A stretch of 64,000 nt of DNA from Micropterus salmoides. Taxonomy: Eukaryota; Chordata; Actinopteri; Centrarchiformes; Centrarchidae. The stretch covers positions 4,594,933 through 4,658,932 of the forward strand of contig NW_024044681.1 of NCBI RefSeq assembly GCF_014851395.1, in the 5' to 3' direction. Below are positions 1 through 11,200 of this stretch, in pieces (position 1 is the first letter of the stretch; every line of letters begins with the position of its first letter). The notes beneath the pieces are model-generated. The model was not told the origin of the DNA, made no database searches, and worked only from the letters and a program-made list of their open reading frames with translations. The position numbers were made by a program, and so were the translations under genes.

Positions 1-256
1 CTGTAGGAGATCACGCCAACATATATTTACCCATCAGGCATCACGGGGGATTTTCTAACTGCTGTTTACACCAGTAGTAAATTTTGTTTCCCACCGCACA
101 GGTGTACTGATATCTGCGGGAACGTTAAATCTACAGATATTTTAAGAGAGTTTGGCGTGTTAGCGATCCCTGTCTCACTGTGATTAAATTAAAGTCACAC
201 CAAACTGAATGGAATTTGGTCTGGTGTTTGCAAGTCTGGCAGAAAGTGCTACTCAC

Positions 257-520
257 GGCCAGAACCCCGTCCTCACTGATGACCAGGTACCCGAGCTGAT
301 CCGGGATCCGCTCCAGACCCGCAGTCAGAGCTGCTGTCGTCTGAAAACAACAGGAGCCGACTGAGCTAACAGGCTAACTGCTAACATGCTAACAGCCATT
401 TCAGACAAACTGTAAAGTCCGAGTTACACAAACGTCTCAGAGTTTATATGAAACCATTCAAAGACCGGGACCGCGACCGGGACCACGACCGGGACCACGA
501 CCGGGACTGGGACTCACCAT
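257..520 (-). CDS. lamtor4: LAMTOR4 (Ragulator subunit), 5' part; continues off the left edge
   Basis: LAMTOR4 is a small roadblock-fold subunit of the Ragulator complex, which anchors Rag GTPases and mTORC1 to the lysosome membrane. Two coding pieces are visible on the minus strand. Exon 1 contributes only the start codon (518-520), followed at once by a GTGAGT donor. Exon 2 (257-340) is bounded by a TTTTCAG acceptor and a GTGAGT donor and encodes 28 residues, including GLERIPDQLGYLV, which matches the conserved N-terminus of vertebrate LAMTOR4. The human protein is about 99 residues, so roughly 70 residues lie beyond base 1. The gene is head to head with atp6v1f, ATG to ATG about 560 bp. 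Start choice is secure because the ATG joins exon 2 in frame and gives the family's usual beginning (M, then T-x-A-L-T-x-G-L-E). Bases 1-256 are intron. Confidence 0.9.
463..511. repeat. 12-bp tandem repeat beside the lamtor4 exon 1 donor
   Basis: About four copies of a 12-bp unit (gaccgggaccac) start a few bases past the lamtor4 exon 1 donor (512-517, GTGAGT on the minus strand) and run into intron 1. It is one of several donor-adjacent repeats in the window. Confidence 0.85.
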
Positions 521-583
521 TCTTCTTCTTCTGTTTTACCACAAGTTGTAGCTCAGCAACATTTCCGTCTTTCTCTGTTTTTT

Positions 584-592
584 TCACGTGAC
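584..592. promoter_or_regulatory. CLEAR-like E-box near lamtor4
   Basis: TCACGTGAC matches nine of ten positions of the published TFEB/TFE3 CLEAR consensus GTCACGTGAC. It lies about 65 bp upstream of the lamtor4 start codon on that gene's strand. It could also serve USF or MYC/MAX, which read the same CACGTG core. Confidence 0.6.
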
Positions 593-997
593 TGTGAGGC
601 CTTCAGGTGCTGTCGGAAATTTAAAGCATTATTTAAAGTTTAATTTAAGTGTCTTCAGCTCATTTAAACATGCCTGGAATTTTCACTTTACTTCACGTAC
701 TAATGTAATTTATTATAAATAGATTTCATAGTTTACAGTTTAGACGGAGCCTCTTTGAACATGTTTTTGGGTCAGAGACTTCCTGTTTGATCAAAGCAAA
801 TCAAAGAACAAAACGTTCACAGGTTTCTAGTGAGCACCTGAAGGCAGCACGCTGCGTTATTGTTTTGAATTGTTTAATCTAAAATAGTTTGATGAAAGAC
901 GAGTTTGTGACTTACGAGTTTCCCTTAACGCAGCAGGGAGCGCTCTCGCGCTTCTGGTCGCTTTGTCCAGAGCGGAAGTGTTGCTCAGCTGACTTCC

Positions 998-1006
998 TCA
1001 CGTGAC
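998..1006. promoter_or_regulatory. CLEAR-like E-box near atp6v1f
   Basis: This is a second TCACGTGAC, about 75 bp upstream of the atp6v1f ATG. V-ATPase subunit genes are a known class of TFEB targets. The pairing with the 584-592 copy suggests that both divergent genes respond to the same factor. Confidence 0.6.
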
Positions 1007-1080
1007 CTGCAGCAGCTGACAGTGACGCGCGTTATTATTTCCTCCGTTTCTCCGTTAAATCGTGATAATTGAAGCGCGCG

Positions 1081-2075
1081 ATGGCCGGACGCGGGAAACT
1101 GATCGCCGTGATCGGTGATGAGGACACGTGCACCGGATTCCTGCTCGGTGGGATCGGAGAACTCAACAAGAACCGGAAACCCAATTTCCTGGTGGTGGAA
1201 AAGGACACGAGCGTCACAGAGATCGAAGAGACCTTCAAGTAAGACTCCGCACCAAACCCCGTTCAGTAATCAGTGTATTTAAAGTGGTCCTGAGACCTGC
1301 AATCCTCCCTGTGAGGGACAGGATCTTAACCAGGAGGGCCCGGACGGCCCCTCGGTGAGCGACTGGACCAGCAGCAGATTTAAAACCGGGGTTTTCTAAG
1401 TGGCCTTTTGGTTAAAATGATCTGAAATTTATCTGTTTAATGAACTAATGCTTAATCTTAAACCAAACTCCATTCAAAAGTTAAGCAATTAATTAAATAA
1501 CACCGTTGCCAGATGCCAAATGTTAAATCGGCTTGCAGCAAATAATTTTTAATCTATAACCTCTGATGGATGATTCGGTCGGCCAGATGTTCAAATCACC
1601 ACGTGTTAACTTCTTAGATTTGTGAATGAAGGTTCGTCTGGTGTGTTTGTGGTCAGCGAACTAGAAACTGAACTCCTTTGACCCTGCAGAAGATCTCTTT
1701 TAATCATCAGCCAATGTTTGGTTAGAAATCACGTGCAGCCCTCCTCGGGGATCTTCTGCTCCTATTAATTCATAAAATATCGTCATTTCCAGAATCCGAG
1801 TGTTAAACTGATAGAAATCTGAATGAAGTTTGGTGTGTTTCATGTCTTTTTTTTCTTTTTTTTTTTCCTCCAGGAGCTTCCTGGCACGTAACGACATCGG
1901 CATCATCCTGATTAACCAGTTCATCGCTGAGATGATCCGTCACGCCATCGACGGCCATATGCAGTCGATCCCGGCCGTGCTGGAGATCCCGTCCAAAGAG
2001 CACCCATACGACGCGTCCAAGGACTCCATCCTGCGCCGGGCCAAGGGCATGTTCTCCGCCGAGGACTTCCGTTAA
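1081..2075 (+). CDS. atp6v1f: V-type proton ATPase subunit F (V1 sector)
   Basis: Subunit F is part of the central rotor stalk of the cytosolic V1 sector of the V-ATPase, which acidifies lysosomes, endosomes and Golgi. Exon 1 is 1081-1238 (donor GTAAGA at 1239). Exon 2 is 1874-2075 after a long T-rich tract and CAG. Joined, they give 119 residues plus TAA, exactly the vertebrate length. The protein begins MAGRGKLIAVIGDEDT and contains GIGELNKN, NFLVVEKDT, IPAVLEIPSKEHPYD and a RRAKGMFSAEDFR tail, all nearly identical to human ATP6V1F. The split lysine codon (AA|G) is in phase. The 632-bp intron holds the polypyrimidine tract and nothing else evident. The upstream sequence is shared with lamtor4. 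Confidence 0.97.
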
Positions 2076-2295
2076 ACGTTTCCGCTCTGTGCGATGAAGA
2101 GAAATGTCCCTGGCTTGTTGTTTCTGTACAGTGACGTTAGATTAACTGTATTTTCTAATCCCTGTCAAAACGTTTTCAGTTCGGGCAGGATGGGAAGTGA
2201 TGAGCTTTCCTACCTCGCAGCTGAAAATATCTTGACGAGAGAAGAACTTGTTTTTGTGTCGTGTTTGTTCCAGAGGTTTAACTTATGAAACGGAA

Positions 2296-2301
2296 AATAA
2301 A
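2296..2301 (+). terminator. Polyadenylation signal of atp6v1f
   Basis: Canonical AATAAA lies 221 bp past the stop codon and is followed by a GT-rich stretch, as expected for a cleavage site shortly downstream. Confidence 0.75.
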
Positions 2302-2528
2302 TGATCGTGTTCGTTGTGACTTTCTGCTTCTTCAATGTGTGAAACATCAAATCTTAAATGTCTGAAAACGTTTGTTCTTTAAAACGTGGCGTGTACGGAG
2401 GCCCTGAAGGGCCACGGTGGGAAGAAGTCCTTCTGACCATGTTTCCTCTAATCTACAGGAACTGCAGTGTGCGGGTCCAGTCACAATGTACACTGTGTAC
2501 TATATATAAGTATAATTATACTGTATAC

Positions 2529-2563
<35 letters not shown>

Positions 2564-3574
2564 TTATACAGTATAGCCTGAATAAAGGCAGGATGCAGCA
2601 GCCAATAGTAGCTCAGGAGCAACAGCCCGTGTCATCAAATGCACTTTGAGCTGCGGGGCGCCGTCACGTCACTAAACAAACTGCAAACACTTGTTTTTCA
2701 CCAGCTGAGGCTGAAAGTTTTCTTTGCTCAACAGTGAAGCTTCGTGTCTCAGACGAAACCTACAGAGAACAAGACAAAGACCGTCTGAGCTGCAGGTCCT
2801 GGAGTTTCAGGTCTGGTTGCTGCAGGTCCAGGAGCTCAGGGATTGGTCATCTTTCACAGCAGAGACGAGATGAGGCTGTGTGCTGATGTCATGATGACAT
2901 CACCGCTGAGGTCAGTGCGGTTCCCATCAACCCACTGATATCAGCTGGGAAAGTCAATATTGAAACAGCGCCGCGGCCGTCGTCCTCCTGCAGACCTTGG
3001 GCCGACCTTCACAGGACTGTGCTGGTGCTGGATCTGGATTCTGTGACCCTGAAACAAACAGTATAAATCCATCGGGGCGAGTCAGACCCTCTGGCAGTGT
3101 CAGACCTGCTCCCTCTCTCTGCTGGATCAGATGATGACGACTGTTCAGGCTCCCGCTCTCTGTCTGATGATGATGATGGTGGGTTCTGGTTCTGCCGGTC
3201 CGCTTCCTCCTTCACTCGACGGCTCCAGGTGAGTCTCGCACAGCTTTAGGCAGAATGTTGATATCTGTGCCTTCCCGTCAGAGACCTGATCCGACTCTTC
3301 TGTGCTGCAGCACACAGACCCTCTCCAGGTGAGGAGCCCCGACTCAGATCTGGACTTTAGATCAGCACCATGAGGGAGAAGCTTCCGTTGTCATGCTGGA
3401 ATCACCAGAATCGTCCGACTCCATAATCCCAACCTTATCCATTCACAAGAAACAAAGTTAAACCGCTGACATTTCGGATCTCAAGGTTTTAAACACAGAA
3501 GTTTTGTTTCTCACTCGATAAGACAAATCAGAATCAACAGCTCGCCGGATGACTTCACACACACACACACACAC
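2302..3574. other. Intergenic, no gene recognised; TG microsatellite at 2532-2559
   Basis: I see no spliceable coding segment here. A run of TG repeats lies at 2532-2559 and a short CA run at 3558-3574 abuts the left end of the Tc1-like element. Short open frames are below what would be meaningful and lack homologous motifs. Confidence 0.5.
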
Positions 3575-5873
3575 GTGTACAGTATCTCACCAAAGTGAGT
3601 CCACCCCTCACATTTGTGTAAACATCTGATTCTATCTTTTCATGTGACAACACTGAAGAAATGACCCTTTGCTCCAGTGTAAAGTAGAGTGTGCAGCTTG
3701 TAGAACAGTGTAAAGTAGTGAGCGTGCAGCTTGTATAACAGTGTAAAGTAGTGAGCGTACAGCTTGTATAACAGCGTAAAGTGGTGAGCGTGCAGCTTGT
3801 ATAACTGTAAAGTAGTGAGCGTGCAGCTTGTGCAGCTTGTATAACAGTGTAAAGTAGTGAGCGTGCAGCTTGTATAACAGCGTAAAGTAGTGAGCGTGCA
3901 GCTTGTATAACAGCGTAAAGTAGTGAGCGTACAGCTTGTGCAGCTTGTATAACAGCGTAAAGTGGTGAGCATGCAGCTTGTGCAGCTTGTATAACAGTGT
4001 AAAGTAGTGAGCGTACAGCTTGTATAACAGCGTAAAGTAGTGAGCGTACAGCTTGTATAACAGCGTAAAGTAGTGAGCGTGCAGCTTGTATAACAGCGTA
4101 AAGTAGTGAGCGTGCAGCTTGTATAACAGCGGAAAGTAGTGAGCGTACAGCTTGTATAACAGTGGAAAGTAGTGAGCGTGCAGCTTGTATAACAGTGGAA
4201 AGTAGTGAGCGTGCAGCTTGTATAACAGTGTAAAGTAGTGAGCGTACAGCTTGTATAACAGCGTAAAGTAGTGAGCGTACAGCTTGTATAACAGCGTAAA
4301 GTGGTGAGCGTGCAGCTTGTATAACAGTGTAAAGTAGTGAGCGTACAGCTTGTATAACAGCGTAAAGTGGTGAGCGTGCAGCTTGTATAACAGCGTAAAG
4401 TAGTGAGCGTGCAGCTTGTATAACAGCGTAATGTGGTGAGCGTGCAGCTTGTATAACAGCGGAAAGTAGTGAGCGTACAGCTTGTATAACAGTGTAAAGT
4501 GGTGAGCGTGCAGCTTGTATAACAGTGGAAAGTAGTGAGCGTGCAGCTTGTATAACAGTGGAAAGTAGTGAGCGTGCAGCTTGTATAACAGTGTAAAGTA
4601 GTGAGCGTACAGCTTGTATAACAGTGTAAAGTAGTGAGCGTACAGCTTGTATAACAGCGTAAAGTGGTGAGCGTGCAGCTTGTATAACAGTGTAAAGTAG
4701 TGAGCGTGCAGCTTGTATAACAGCGTAAAGTGGTGAGCGTGCAGCTTGTATAACAGTGTAAAGTAGTGAGCGTACAGCTTGTATAACAGCGTAAAGTGGT
4801 GAGCGTGCAGCTTGTATAACAGCGTAAAGTAGTGAGCGTACAGCTTGTATAACAGCGTAAAGTGGTGAGCGTGCAGCTTGTATAACAGTGTAAAGTAGTG
4901 AGCGTACAGCTTGTATAACAGCGTAAAGTGGTGAGCGTGCAGCTTGTATAACAGCGTAAAGTAGTGAGCATGCAGCTTGTGCAGCTTGTATAACAGTGTA
5001 AAGATGTGAGCGTACAGCTTGTATAACAGCGTAAAGTGGTGAGCGTGCAGCTTGTATAACAGCGTAAAGTAGTGAGCATGCAGCTTGTGCAGCTTGTATA
5101 ACAGTGTAAAGATGTGAGCGTGCAGCTTGTATAACAGCGTAAAGTGGTGAGCGTGCGGCTTGTATAACAGTGTAAAGTAGTGAGCGTACAGCTTGTATAA
5201 CAGCGTAAAGTGGTGAGCGTGCGGCTTGTATAACAGTGTAAAGTAGTGAGCGTACAGCTTGTATAACAGCGTAAAGTGGTGAGCGTGCAGCTTGTATAAC
5301 AGTGTAAAGATGTGAGCGTGCAGCTTGTATAACAGCGTAAAGTGGTGAGCGTGCGGCTTGTATAACAGTGTAAAGTAGTGAGCGTACAGCTTGTATAACA
5401 GCGTAAAGTGGTGAGCGTGCGGCTTGTATAACAGTGTAAAGTAGTGAGCGTACAGCTTGTATAACAGCGTAAAGTGGTGAGCGTGCGGCTTGTATAACAG
5501 TGTAAAGTAGTGAGCGTACAGCTTGTATAACAGCGTAAAGTGGTGAGTGTGCAGCTTGTATAACAGCGTAAAGTAGTGAGCGTACAGCTTGTATAACAAC
5601 GTAAAGTGGTGAGCGTGCAGCTTGTATAACAGCGTAAAGTAGTGAGCATGCAGCTTGTGCAGCTTGTATAACAGTGTAAAGTAGTGAGCGTACAGCTTGT
5701 ATAACAGCGGAAAGTAGTGAGCGTGCAGCTTGTATAACAGTGTAAATCTGCTGTCCCCTCAAAATAACACATCACACAGCTATTAATGTCTAAACCGCTG
5801 GCAACGAAAGTGAGATTAGAATAGAATACAAAAATGTGAGGGGTGCATTCACTTTTGTGAGATACTGTGTGTA
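3575..5873. mobile_element. Non-autonomous Tc1/mariner-like element swollen by an internal minisatellite
   Basis: The two ends are inverted copies. The left end at about 3578-3620 (CAGTATCTCACCAAAGTG, then CCACCCCTCACATTT) is mirrored by the right end at about 5829-5868 (aatgtgaggggtg, then cacttttgtgagatactg). The flanking interior (CTGTCCCCTCAAAATAAC and AATGTCTAAACCGCTGGC near 5750-5800) is the interior of a Tc1-like family common in fish genomes, as I remember it. A normal copy has one copy of the segment that is here expanded to about 62 units. No transposase is present. Family assignment is from memory; the inverted ends are seen directly. Confidence 0.7.
3676..5746. repeat. 33-bp minisatellite inside the Tc1-like element
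   Basis: About 62 copies of a 33-bp unit carry the words GTAAAGTAGTGAGCG, GCAGCTTGTATAACA and CGTAAAGTGGTGAGC. Variants alternate regularly (GTGCAG/GTACAG, TAGTGAG/TGGTGAG), giving a 66-bp dimer pattern that is clearest at 5150-5540. A few units carry an extra 9-bp CAGCTTGTG duplication. Because 33 is a multiple of three and the unit lacks stops on the minus strand, three very long antisense open frames appear (up to 768 codons). They have only 11-residue repeats and no start context, so I do not call genes. Confidence 0.95.
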
Positions 5874-5874
5874 A

Positions 5875-5933
5875 TATATGTGTATATATGTGTATATATA
5901 TATATATATGTGTGTGTGTGCATGTGTATATAC
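5875..5933. repeat. TA/TG microsatellite
   Basis: Alternating TATA and TGTG tracts directly follow the right end of the Tc1-like element. Confidence 0.85.
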
Positions 5934-6805
5934 ATTTAACACACATTTGAGAGTAGGCTTAAGACTTTCCTCTTTGATAAAGGGCATTACCTTTATCAAG
6001 AGTCCAGAGCCACGATCAGAACATCAGAACAGGTTCCTGCTGAGCAGCAGGTGAACAGATCTGTTTTCAGGTGTCAGCAAGAACATTTTTCTTTTCTCAG
6101 GGAGCAGCAGAAACAGTCTGTGTTCAGCAGTTACAGTGAGCTGAAAGCGCTCACCTCACACACACGCCTGCTGCCGCCAAGGTTGCATTGTCTTGAACTT
6201 TTTGTTTGCGACACGCAGCACGAATCACTGGAAGAGAGACTGATCCTCGCTGTTTGTGAGTTTCCAGAATCTATTACTGTTTAACTAAACAGGACATCAA
6301 CAGGAATTCACACGGCAGAGCGTCCCCGCAAACCTAGATGAAGGCCTATAAAGTTATGTAGCCTGTAATTTTAACTTAAAGACCTATTAAAATGCTATAC
6401 TAATGCTATACTGTAGTTCTGTGACTCCTGTACGGCAGCTTTGCATGATTCAAAGTTTAAAAAAAATTTTCTCATACTGACTCTTCATGTAGGCCTTCAT
6501 TTCAGCCTCTGTCTAAAACAAGCTGTAGATGCTCCTGTCTCTTTAAGGCCCCCCCTCTCAAAGCCCACTGTCTTCTGATTGGACAAGACCTGAAGCATGT
6601 TACCAGGCTGTTGTTGTCACTGGGTGGAACAGGCAGACTGAGTGCTGCCTGCAGTTAGTGTGGGAGCACATGACCATATATGGAACACCAGCTGCTGGTA
6701 GAAAAAGCAGTTGAAAACAGAGCATTCAGAACAGGAGGAAATCTGAGGTTTATGCTCACAAGGATTTCTTATAAATACTTTAACCTCATGTTTTGAAACT
6801 TTGGC
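5934..6805. other. Intergenic; small fragment of a dispersed repeat at 5953-5985
   Basis: TTAAGACTTTCCTCTTTGAT at about 5958-5977 is the same word found at 29964-29983, so this is a fragment of the same dispersed LINE-tail family. The stretch TCTTTAAGGCCCCCCCTC at about 6540 resembles transposon-derived fish DNA. No gene is supported. Confidence 0.4.
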
Positions 6806-7078
6806 CATGTTTCATGGGCGGCTGTGGCTCAGGAGGTAGAGCAGGTTGCCCGTTAATTGGAAGGACGGTGGTTCAATCCCCGGCTCCTCCAGGCTGCATG
6901 TCGAAGTGTCCTTGGGCAAGATACTGAACTCCGAATTGCCCCTGCTGGCCGTTCCGTGAATGTTAGTTTCTGTTTGAGCACTTAGGCACAGTGAATGAAT
7001 GTGGGTGAATGGTGAATGCAGATGTAGTGTGAGTGGTTGAAAAGACTAGAAAGGTGCTATACAGAGCATTTACAGTTT
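6806..7078 (+). mobile_element. tRNA-derived SINE
   Basis: The head has a polymerase III A-box-like TGGCTCAGGAGGTAGAGC and a B-box-like GGTTCAATCCC 40 bp further on. The body words CCTTGGGCAAGATACTGAA and GACTAGAAAGGTGCTATA are those of a very common teleost SINE. A diverged second copy is in gcc1 intron 3 at 47993-48178. It is not a functional tRNA: there is no acceptor-stem complement and the body is much too long. Confidence 0.8.
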
Positions 7079-7737
7079 AACATCCAACATTATAACATTT
7101 TAGATGAGTCATAAAATGTGGAAAAGCATGTTCTCCTTTAAGTTAAATAGGCTACAGCTGTGTAGCGCACAGAAGCTGTTGCCATTGTTACTCTCGCGGA
7201 GCGCCGTCTCCCTGTCTGATCACCTGAGGAGCGCAGAGCGGCCCCACGGGGCCAAGAGACTACGCTGTGATTGTAAGAACGTTCCTCAGAGAGACATCTT
7301 CCCCAACACTAACCAGCATGCAGTGTGGAGCTCTCCACTTCACTGTGGCATTTGATCGCTTGTCTTGCGTTTGTTTACCTGTTTCTCCCACACGCTGCGT
7401 CCAGCGTAGTCTGCTGAAGCCTCCCAGGCTGATCAAAACCCCCCTCCTGTGACCCGTGGTCTGACTTATTCAGAGCCAGAGAGCAACGGACTTTCAAAAT
7501 AATAATAATAAAAGCTGCGTTAACGTGCAATAAAATAATTGTTGGGGTTAATTAATTAATGCGCTAACGTGCCCAGCCCTAAAATATATGTGAAACATTA
7601 CATCTCTTACATCTAGGTGCTGAACTTAAAATCTAGAAAAATCTTCGATTTCATCAAAGAAAATTAATTAGAGAACAAATACAGTTTAATCATAATAAAT
7701 AGTTTGTTTAGTGCAGTTTTACTTTCTTCCTCAGGGA
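7079..7737. other. Intergenic, no gene; likely transposon remnant
   Basis: The right part ends in GCGTTAACGTGCAATAAA, then GCGCTAACGTGCCCAGCCCT near 7517-7579, a terminus-like sequence reminiscent of fish hAT elements, but I cannot find a matching left end. There is an AATAATAATAATAAA run at 7497-7511. Confidence 0.35.
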
Positions 7738-8112
7738 CGCCGCGATGAACGGCACGATGAACACCACAATGAACGCCACGATGAACGCCACGATGAACAC
7801 CACGATGAACGCCGCGATGAACTGTGTGAAGAACGCCGCGATGAACGCCACGATGAACGGCACGATGAACGCCACGATGAACGCCACGAAGAACGCCACG
7901 AAGAACGCCACGATGAACGCCGCGATGAACTGTGTGAAGAATGCCGCGATGAACGCCACGATGAACGCCACAATGAACGCCACGAAGAACGCCACGAAGA
8001 ACGCCACGAAGAACGCCACGATAAACGCCACGATGAACGCCACGATGAACGCCACGATGAACGCCACGATGAACGCCACGAAGAACGCCACGATAAACGT
8101 CACGATGAACGA
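7738..8112. repeat. 12-bp minisatellite
   Basis: About 31 copies of a 12-bp unit read GCCACGATGAAC, with ATG/AAG variants and occasional AACTGTGTGAAG interruptions. The period is a multiple of three, so five overlapping open frames (80-178 codons) run through it on both strands with four-residue periods. None has a plausible gene structure. Confidence 0.95.
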
Positions 8113-8280
8113 CACACTTGGCCCCTTCAGGTGAGTCACCAGCTTCTGTGTTTTCGACTGAACACACTGATATATTCTCCTAATGTAAATATAAATACCT
8201 GTGCAGGTAAAACCAGGAGCTCTCCCAGGTTGGACTCCTCTCTATGAGCCTTTGACCTCTCTCAAATAATCTGATTGGTT

Positions 8281-11200
8281 GAGGGAAACACAGATGTTTT
8301 TTCTCTTGTTATGCTGTGATGTCATCATGTTTGAGTATTTATAAAAAACATAATGAAGATTGAGATCATCACTTCCTGCGGCATGTCAGCCCGTTAAAAT
8401 TCGGTTCTTCTGTTTCCTCTGAATACAACCTTTATCTGTCTCACCTGTGGTGTTCACCTTGTCTCACCTGTGGTGTTCACCTTTACCTGTCTCACCTGTG
8501 GTGTTCACCTTTATTTACCTGTCTCACTTCTGGTGTGCACCTTTATTTACCTGTCTCACCTGTGGTGTTCACCTTTATCTGTCTCACCTGTGGTGTTCAC
8601 CTTTATTTACCTGTCTCACCTGTGGTGTTCACCTTTATTTACCTGTCTCACCTGTGGTGTTCACCTTTATTTGCCTGTCTCACTTCTGGTGTGCACCTTT
8701 ATTTACCTGTCTCACCTGTGGTGTGCTGAGGGAAACACGGTGGGTGGAGCCTCCAGACGTTTTTTCTCTTGTTATGCTGTGATGTCATCATGTTTGAGTA
8801 TTTATAAAAAACATAATGAAGATTGAGATCATCACTTCCTGCGGCGTGTCAGCCGATTAAAATTCGGTTCTTCTGTTTCCTCAGAATACAACCTTTATCT
8901 GTCTCACCTGTGGTGTTCACCTTTATCGTTCTCACCTGTGGTGTTCACCTTTATTTACCTGTCTCACCTGTGGTGTTGACATTTATTTACCTGGCTCAAC
9001 TTTGGTGTTCACCTTTACCTGTCTCACCTGTGGTGTGCTGAGGGAAACACGGTGGGTGGAGCCTCCAGACGTTTTTTCTCTTGTTATGCTGTGATGTCAT
9101 CATGTTTGAGTATTTATAAAAAACATAATGAAGATTGAGATCATCACTTCCTGTGGCGTGTCAGCCGATTAAAATTCGGTTCTTCTGTTTCCTCAGAATA
9201 CAACCTTTACCTGTCTCACCTGTGGTGTTCACCTTTGTCTGTCTCACCTGTGGTGTTCACCTTTATTTACCTGTCTCACCTGTGGTGTTCACCTTTATTT
9301 ACCTGTCTCACCTGTGGTGTTCACCTTTATTTACCTGTCTCACCTGTGGTGTTCACTTTTCTGTCTCACCTGTGGTGTTCACCTTTATTACCTGTCTCAC
9401 CTGTGGTGTTCACCTTTATCTGTCTCACCTGTGGTGTTCACCTTTATTTACCTGTCTCACCTGTGGTGTTCAACTTTATTTACCTGTCTCACCTGTGGTG
9501 TTCACCTTTATTTACCTGTCTCACCTGTGGTGTTCACCTTTATTTACCTGTCTCACCTGTGGTGTTCACCTTTACCTGTCTCACCTGTAGTGTTCACCTT
9601 TATTTGCCTGTCTCACTTCTGGTGTGCACCTTTATTTACCTGTCTCACCTGTGGTGTTCACCTTTATTTACCTGTCTCACCTGTGGTGTTCACCTTTATT
9701 TACCTGTCTCACTTCTGGTGTTCACCTTTACCTGTCTCACCTGTAGTGTTCACCTTTATTTACCTGTCTCACCTGTAGTGTTCACCTTTATTTGCCTGTC
9801 TCACTTCTGGTGTGCAACTTTATTTACCTGGCTCACCTGTGGTGTGCTGAGGGAAACACGGTGGGTGGAGCCTCCAGACGTTTTTTCTCTTGTTATACTG
9901 TGATGTCATCATCATGTTTGAGTATTTATAAAAAGCATAATGAAGATTGAGATCATCACTTCCTGTGGCGTGTCAGCCGATTAAAATTCGGTTCTTCTGT
10001 TTCCTCAGAATACAACCTTTATCTGTCTCACCTGTGGTGTTCACCTTTATTTACCTGTCTCACCTGTGGTGTTCAACTTTATTTACCTGTCTCACCTGTA
10101 GTGTTCACCTTTATCTGTCTCACCTGTGGTGTTCACCTTTATTTACCTGTCTCACCTGTGGTGTTCACCTTTATCTGTCTCACCTGTGGTGTTCACCTTT
10201 ATTTACCTGTCTCACCTGTGGTGTTCAACTTTATTTACCTGTCTCACCTGTAGTGTTCACCTTTATCTGTCTCACCTGTGGTGTTCACCTTTATTTACCT
10301 GTCTCACCTGTGGTGTTCACCTTTATCTGTCTCACCTGTGGTGTTCACCTTTATCGTTCTCACCTGTGGTGTTCACCTTTATTTACCTGTCTCACCTGTG
10401 GTGTTGACATTTATTTACCTGGCTCAACTTTGGTGTTCACCTTTACCTGTCTCACCTGTGGTGTGCTGAGGGAAACACGGTGGGTGGAGCCTCCAGACGT
10501 TTTTTCTCTTGTTATGCTGTGATGTCATCATGTTTCAGTATTTATAAAAAGCATAATGAAGATTGAGATCATCACTTCCTGTGGCGTGTCAGACCGTTAA
10601 AATTCGGTTCTTCTGTTTCCTCAGAATACATCCTTTATCTGTCTCACCTGTGGTGTTCACCTTTATTTACCTGTCTCACTTCTGGTGTTCACCTTTATTT
10701 ACCTGTCTCACCTGTGGTGTTCAACTTTATTTACCTGTCTCACCTGTGGTGTTCACATTTATTTACCTGGCTCAACTTTGGTGTTCACCTTTATTTACCT
10801 GTCCCACTTCTGGTGTTCACCTTTATTTACCTGTCTCACCTGTGGTTCACCTTTATTTACCTGTCTCACTTCTGGTGTTCACCTTTATTTACCTGTCTCA
10901 CCTGTGGTGTTCACTTTATTTACCTGTCTCACCTGTGGTGTTCACATTTATTTACCTGGCTCAACTTTGGTGTTCACCTTTATTTACCTGTCCCACTTCT
11001 GGTGTTCACCTTTATTTACCTGTCTCACCTGTGGTGTTCACCTTTATTTACCTGTCTCACTTCTGGTGTTCACCTTTATTTACCTGTCTCACCTGTGGTG
11101 TTCAACTTTATTTATCTGTCTCACCTGTGGTGTTCACCTTTATTTACCTGTCTCACTTCTGGTGTTCACCTTTATTTACCTGTCCCACTTCTGGTGTTCA

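Larger units (their letters stand above)
521..1080. promoter_or_regulatory. Bidirectional promoter region lamtor4 / atp6v1f
   Basis: This 560-bp interval separates the two divergent start codons and must hold both transcription starts and both 5' UTRs. It contains two near-complete CLEAR/E-box elements, at 584-592 and 998-1006, and an ETS-type GCGGAAGTG at about 972-980. The segment close to atp6v1f (about 935-1080) is CpG-rich. No convincing TATA box is placed for either gene, which fits housekeeping promoters. Exact start sites cannot be read from sequence. Confidence 0.7.

Noticed and set aside
3555..5946. Three antisense open frames of 655-768 codons with 11-residue repeats
   Set aside because: The repeat unit is 33 bp and stop-free on that strand, so all frames stay open automatically. 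There is no splice structure or family similarity, and the array lies inside a transposon.
6806..6900. tRNA gene (A and B boxes)
   Set aside because: The boxes belong to a SINE head. There is no closing acceptor stem and SINE body sequence follows directly. The same applies to 47993-48060 and the GAACCC words at 42320 and 53370.
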